8,061 nt of DNA from Pseudomonadota bacterium (lineage in GTDB: Bacteria > Pseudomonadota > Alphaproteobacteria > Rhizobiales > Hyphomicrobiaceae). Positions 6,141 to 8,061 of the stretch are shown here, piece after piece. The stretch is from NCBI GenBank assembly GCA_003242645.1, contig QGVC01000158.1, positions 1 through 8,061 of the forward strand, read 5' to 3'. Made by a program: the position numbers and the translations under genes. The notes below the pieces were generated by a model. The model did no database searches, had not been told where the DNA came from, and worked only from the letters and a program-made list of their open reading frames with translations. Numbering within the stretch: position 1 is the stretch's first letter; each line of letters starts with the position of its first letter.

Positions 6141-8061
6141 ATGACCAAACTCCTGCGCCTCGTACTCTTTGCCCTCGTCGTCCTTTGGCTTCCGGCACAA
6201 CAAGTTAGTGCTCAAACTACTACTTTCGCACATCCGGAGATCGCCAGAGAGGCCCAGCGCTACGAGAACGAGCTGGCGACCAAGACGGCAGCAGGATCGC
6301 GCCCGCGACAAGACCTGATCGCTCACGGGAGGAGGGCGCTGAATGCGGGAGATGTGAGGGCAGCGGCCAGCGCTTTCGCTCAGGCTGCTGTACTTGCCCC
6401 GGAGAACGCGGAGACATGGCTGCTGCTCGCGCGAGCCCTCCTGGCCACATCTCCCGACCCAAATCATCCCAGCGAGCGTTACGAGCTGCCCGCCAATGCG
6501 AGCGCCGCGGCCTACCTTGCTTACAAGCGTGCAACGAGCCCGGCCATGCAAGCGCAGGCGCTGGCAGTGCTCGGTCGTGCTCTCCAGTACCGATCGTTTT
6601 GGCGGCCGGCTTTGGATGCTTTGAAGATCAGCCTTTCCATCTCCGAAGATCCGGAGGTGCGGCAGGAGTACGAGAGGTTGAGGGCCGAGCACGGCTTCCG
6701 CCTTGTCGACTACACCGTCGAGCAGGACGTCGCCCAGCCGAGGGTTTGCCTTCAATTCTCCGAGAATATCGTCCGCGGTCAGGATCTGACGAAATTCATT
6801 GCAGTCGACGGGAAGGATCCGCAAGCCATTGCGGTCGAAGGTTCGCAGCTTTGCGTGGAGGGCCTTTCCCACGGGCAGCGATATCAGGTGCTCGTGCGGG
6901 CGGGGTTGCCGTCGGAGGTTGATGAGTCCCTGCAGCAGCCGGCGGAGCTTTCCATCTATGTTCGCGACCGGTCGCCGTTCGTGCGCTTCACCGGGCGCAG
7001 CTATGTGCTGCCGAGCCGCGGCCAAGCAGGCATCCCGGTCGTCTCCGTCAACACCAACAAGGTTGCTGTCGAGATCTACCGGATTGTGGACCGCAGCCTT
7101 GTCTCAGCCGTCGTCAACGGTGACCTGAGACGACAGCTTTCGCGCTGGGACCTCGACGAGATGCGCGAGACCAAGGGCGTGCGGGTTTTCACGGGCACGC
7201 TCGACGTCCCCATGCGTCTCAATGAGGAGGTGACGACTGCGCTGCCGGTCGGAGAGGCGGTGCCCCAGCTGGAGCCTGGCGCCTACGCTCTGGTCGCAAA
7301 ACCGACCGAGTCCAAAGACGAGTACGGACCGTTTGCGACGCAGTGGTTCATTGTCTCGGACCTTGGCCTCACCACCTTCACCGGGGACGATGGCATCCAT
7401 GCTTTCGTCCGGTCGCTCGCAACCACTGCGCCCGTTGCGAACGTCGCCGTGCGACTGGTGGCGCGAAACAATGAGGTCCTCGGGCAGGGGCGGACGGATA
7501 CAGCGGGCCACGTTCACTTCGAGCGCGGCCTGACGCGCGGGGAGGGCGGTCTGGCACCGGCGCTCCTCATCGCGGAAGGTGACGGCGGCGATTATGCCTT
7601 TCTCGACCTCACGACGTCGGCATTCGATTTGTCCGATCGTGGGGTGAAGGGGCGGGAAGCCCCCGGTCCGCTGGATGCATTTCTGTTCACGGAGCGTGGC
7701 GTTTATCGGCCAGGCGAGGATGTGCACCTGACCGCTCTGGTTCGAGATCGGGCTGGTAATGCTTCCGGCGTCCCGGTCACTCTCATCGTCACCAGGCCGG
7801 ATGGTGTCGAGCACACGCGGGTACCGTTAACGCAGGACGAGCTCGGTGGTCATACAACGACGCTTCGGCTGGCGCCGTCGAGCATGACGGGGACGTGGCG
7901 CGCGCGGCTGCACGCCGATCCTTTGGACGACCCGCTGACCAGCGTAGCCTTCCTTGTCGAGGATTTCCTTCCCGAGCGCCTCGATATGACGATTGATCAG
8001 GTCGCGGAGGCCCTCAGGCCGGGGCAGTCAGGCGTCGTCAAAGTTTCGGGGCGGTATCTCT
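6141..8061 (+). CDS. Alpha-2-macroglobulin family protein, N-terminal 640 residues (3' end outside window)
   Basis: The frame is open from ATG 6141 to the right edge with no stop. A ribosome site, GAGGG (6129-6133), lies 7 bases before the ATG. Residues 1-24 form a Sec signal peptide: K3/R6, a Leu/Val-rich core, and a VSA cleavage site before Q25. There is no lipobox cysteine, so unlike E. coli YfhM it is probably soluble in the periplasm. Residues about 64-103 look like a TPR-like helical pair. From about 185 macroglobulin-type beta domains begin, with the VCLQFSE, LCVEGLSHGQRY and FTGRSYVLP strands typical of proteobacterial members. The signature TERGVYRPGEDV lies at 516-527 (YRPG 522-525). 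Full family members have about 1500-1800 residues, with the thioester CxEQ far downstream, which cannot be checked here. The family traps proteases in the periplasm and is usually encoded beside pbpC, a penicillin-binding protein for cell-wall repair; that partner would lie past the edge. Confidence 0.93.
   Translation, partial: MTKLLRLVLFALVVLWLPAQQVSAQTTTFAHPEIAREAQRYENELATKTAAGSRPRQDLIAHGRRALNAGDVRAAASAFAQAAVLAPENAETWLLLARALLATSPDPNHPSERYELPANASAAAYLAYKRATSPAMQAQALAVLGRALQYRSFWRPALDALKISLSISEDPEVRQEYERLRAEHGFRLVDYTVEQDVAQPRVCLQFSENIVRGQDLTKFIAVDGKDPQAIAVEGSQLCVEGLSHGQRYQVLVRAGLPSEVDESLQQPAELSIYVRDRSPFVRFTGRSYVLPSRGQAGIPVVSVNTNKVAVEIYRIVDRSLVSAVVNGDLRRQLSRWDLDEMRETKGVRVFTGTLDVPMRLNEEVTTALPVGEAVPQLEPGAYALVAKPTESKDEYGPFATQWFIVSDLGLTTFTGDDGIHAFVRSLATTAPVANVAVRLVARNNEVLGQGRTDTAGHVHFERGLTRGEGGLAPALLIAEGDGGDYAFLDLTTSAFDLSDRGVKGREAPGPLDAFLFTERGVYRPGEDVHLTALVRDRAGNASGVPVTLIVTRPDGVEHTRVPLTQDELGGHTTTLRLAPSSMTGTWRARLHADPLDDPLTSVAFLVEDFLPERLDMTIDQVAEALRPGQSGVVKVSGRYL

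Noticed and set aside
6084..7025. 313-codon minus-strand frame over the start of the macroglobulin gene
   Set aside because: The + strand frame has a signal peptide, ribosome site and family motifs through the same bases. The antisense product has no family character.
7104..7814. 236-codon minus-strand frame
   Set aside because: It is opposite well-conserved macroglobulin domains, including the YRPG signature, so it is a shadow.

Overview
The window is G+C-rich, with tightly packed genes all on the + strand. The MoeA, the alpha-2-macroglobulin and their codon use suggest an alphaproteobacterium, most likely of the Rhizobiales (Bradyrhizobium/Rhodopseudomonas-like). That placement is inferred from protein style, not from a marker gene. 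Both outer genes are cut by the window edges. I see no rRNA, tRNA, CRISPR array, insertion sequence or integrase.

Left region (1-3264): the 3' part of a large gene for a two-motor ATP-binding protein. Its N-terminal half is an AAA/STAND-type P-loop ATPase whose Walker A lies upstream of the window. An uncharacterised middle domain and a Pro/Ser-rich linker follow, then a complete HerA/VirD4-type DNA-translocase ATPase. This architecture is typical of accessory or defence loci and is the most interesting element here. Its upstream partners are not visible.

Gap (3265-3663): about 400 bases at roughly 50% G+C with small palindromes and repeated TTGCA/TGCAA half-sites. No long reading frame is supported. 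It looks like a boundary between the accessory-type gene and the housekeeping genes to the right. It ends at a probable 30-residue single-span membrane peptide (3664-3756).

Right region (3757-8061): moeA, encoding molybdopterin molybdotransferase, with all the expected catalytic motifs and a small hairpin just upstream. Next is a 205-residue protein with a probable degenerate phospholipase D-like fold. Last comes the start of a secreted or periplasmic alpha-2-macroglobulin family protein (YfhM type), open at the right edge. These three genes have 140-165 base gaps and mostly their own ribosome sites, so they look like separate units in the same orientation rather than one pathway. moeA serves molybdenum cofactor synthesis in the cytoplasm. 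The macroglobulin is a periplasmic protease-trapping or envelope-guard protein, normally partnered with PbpC.
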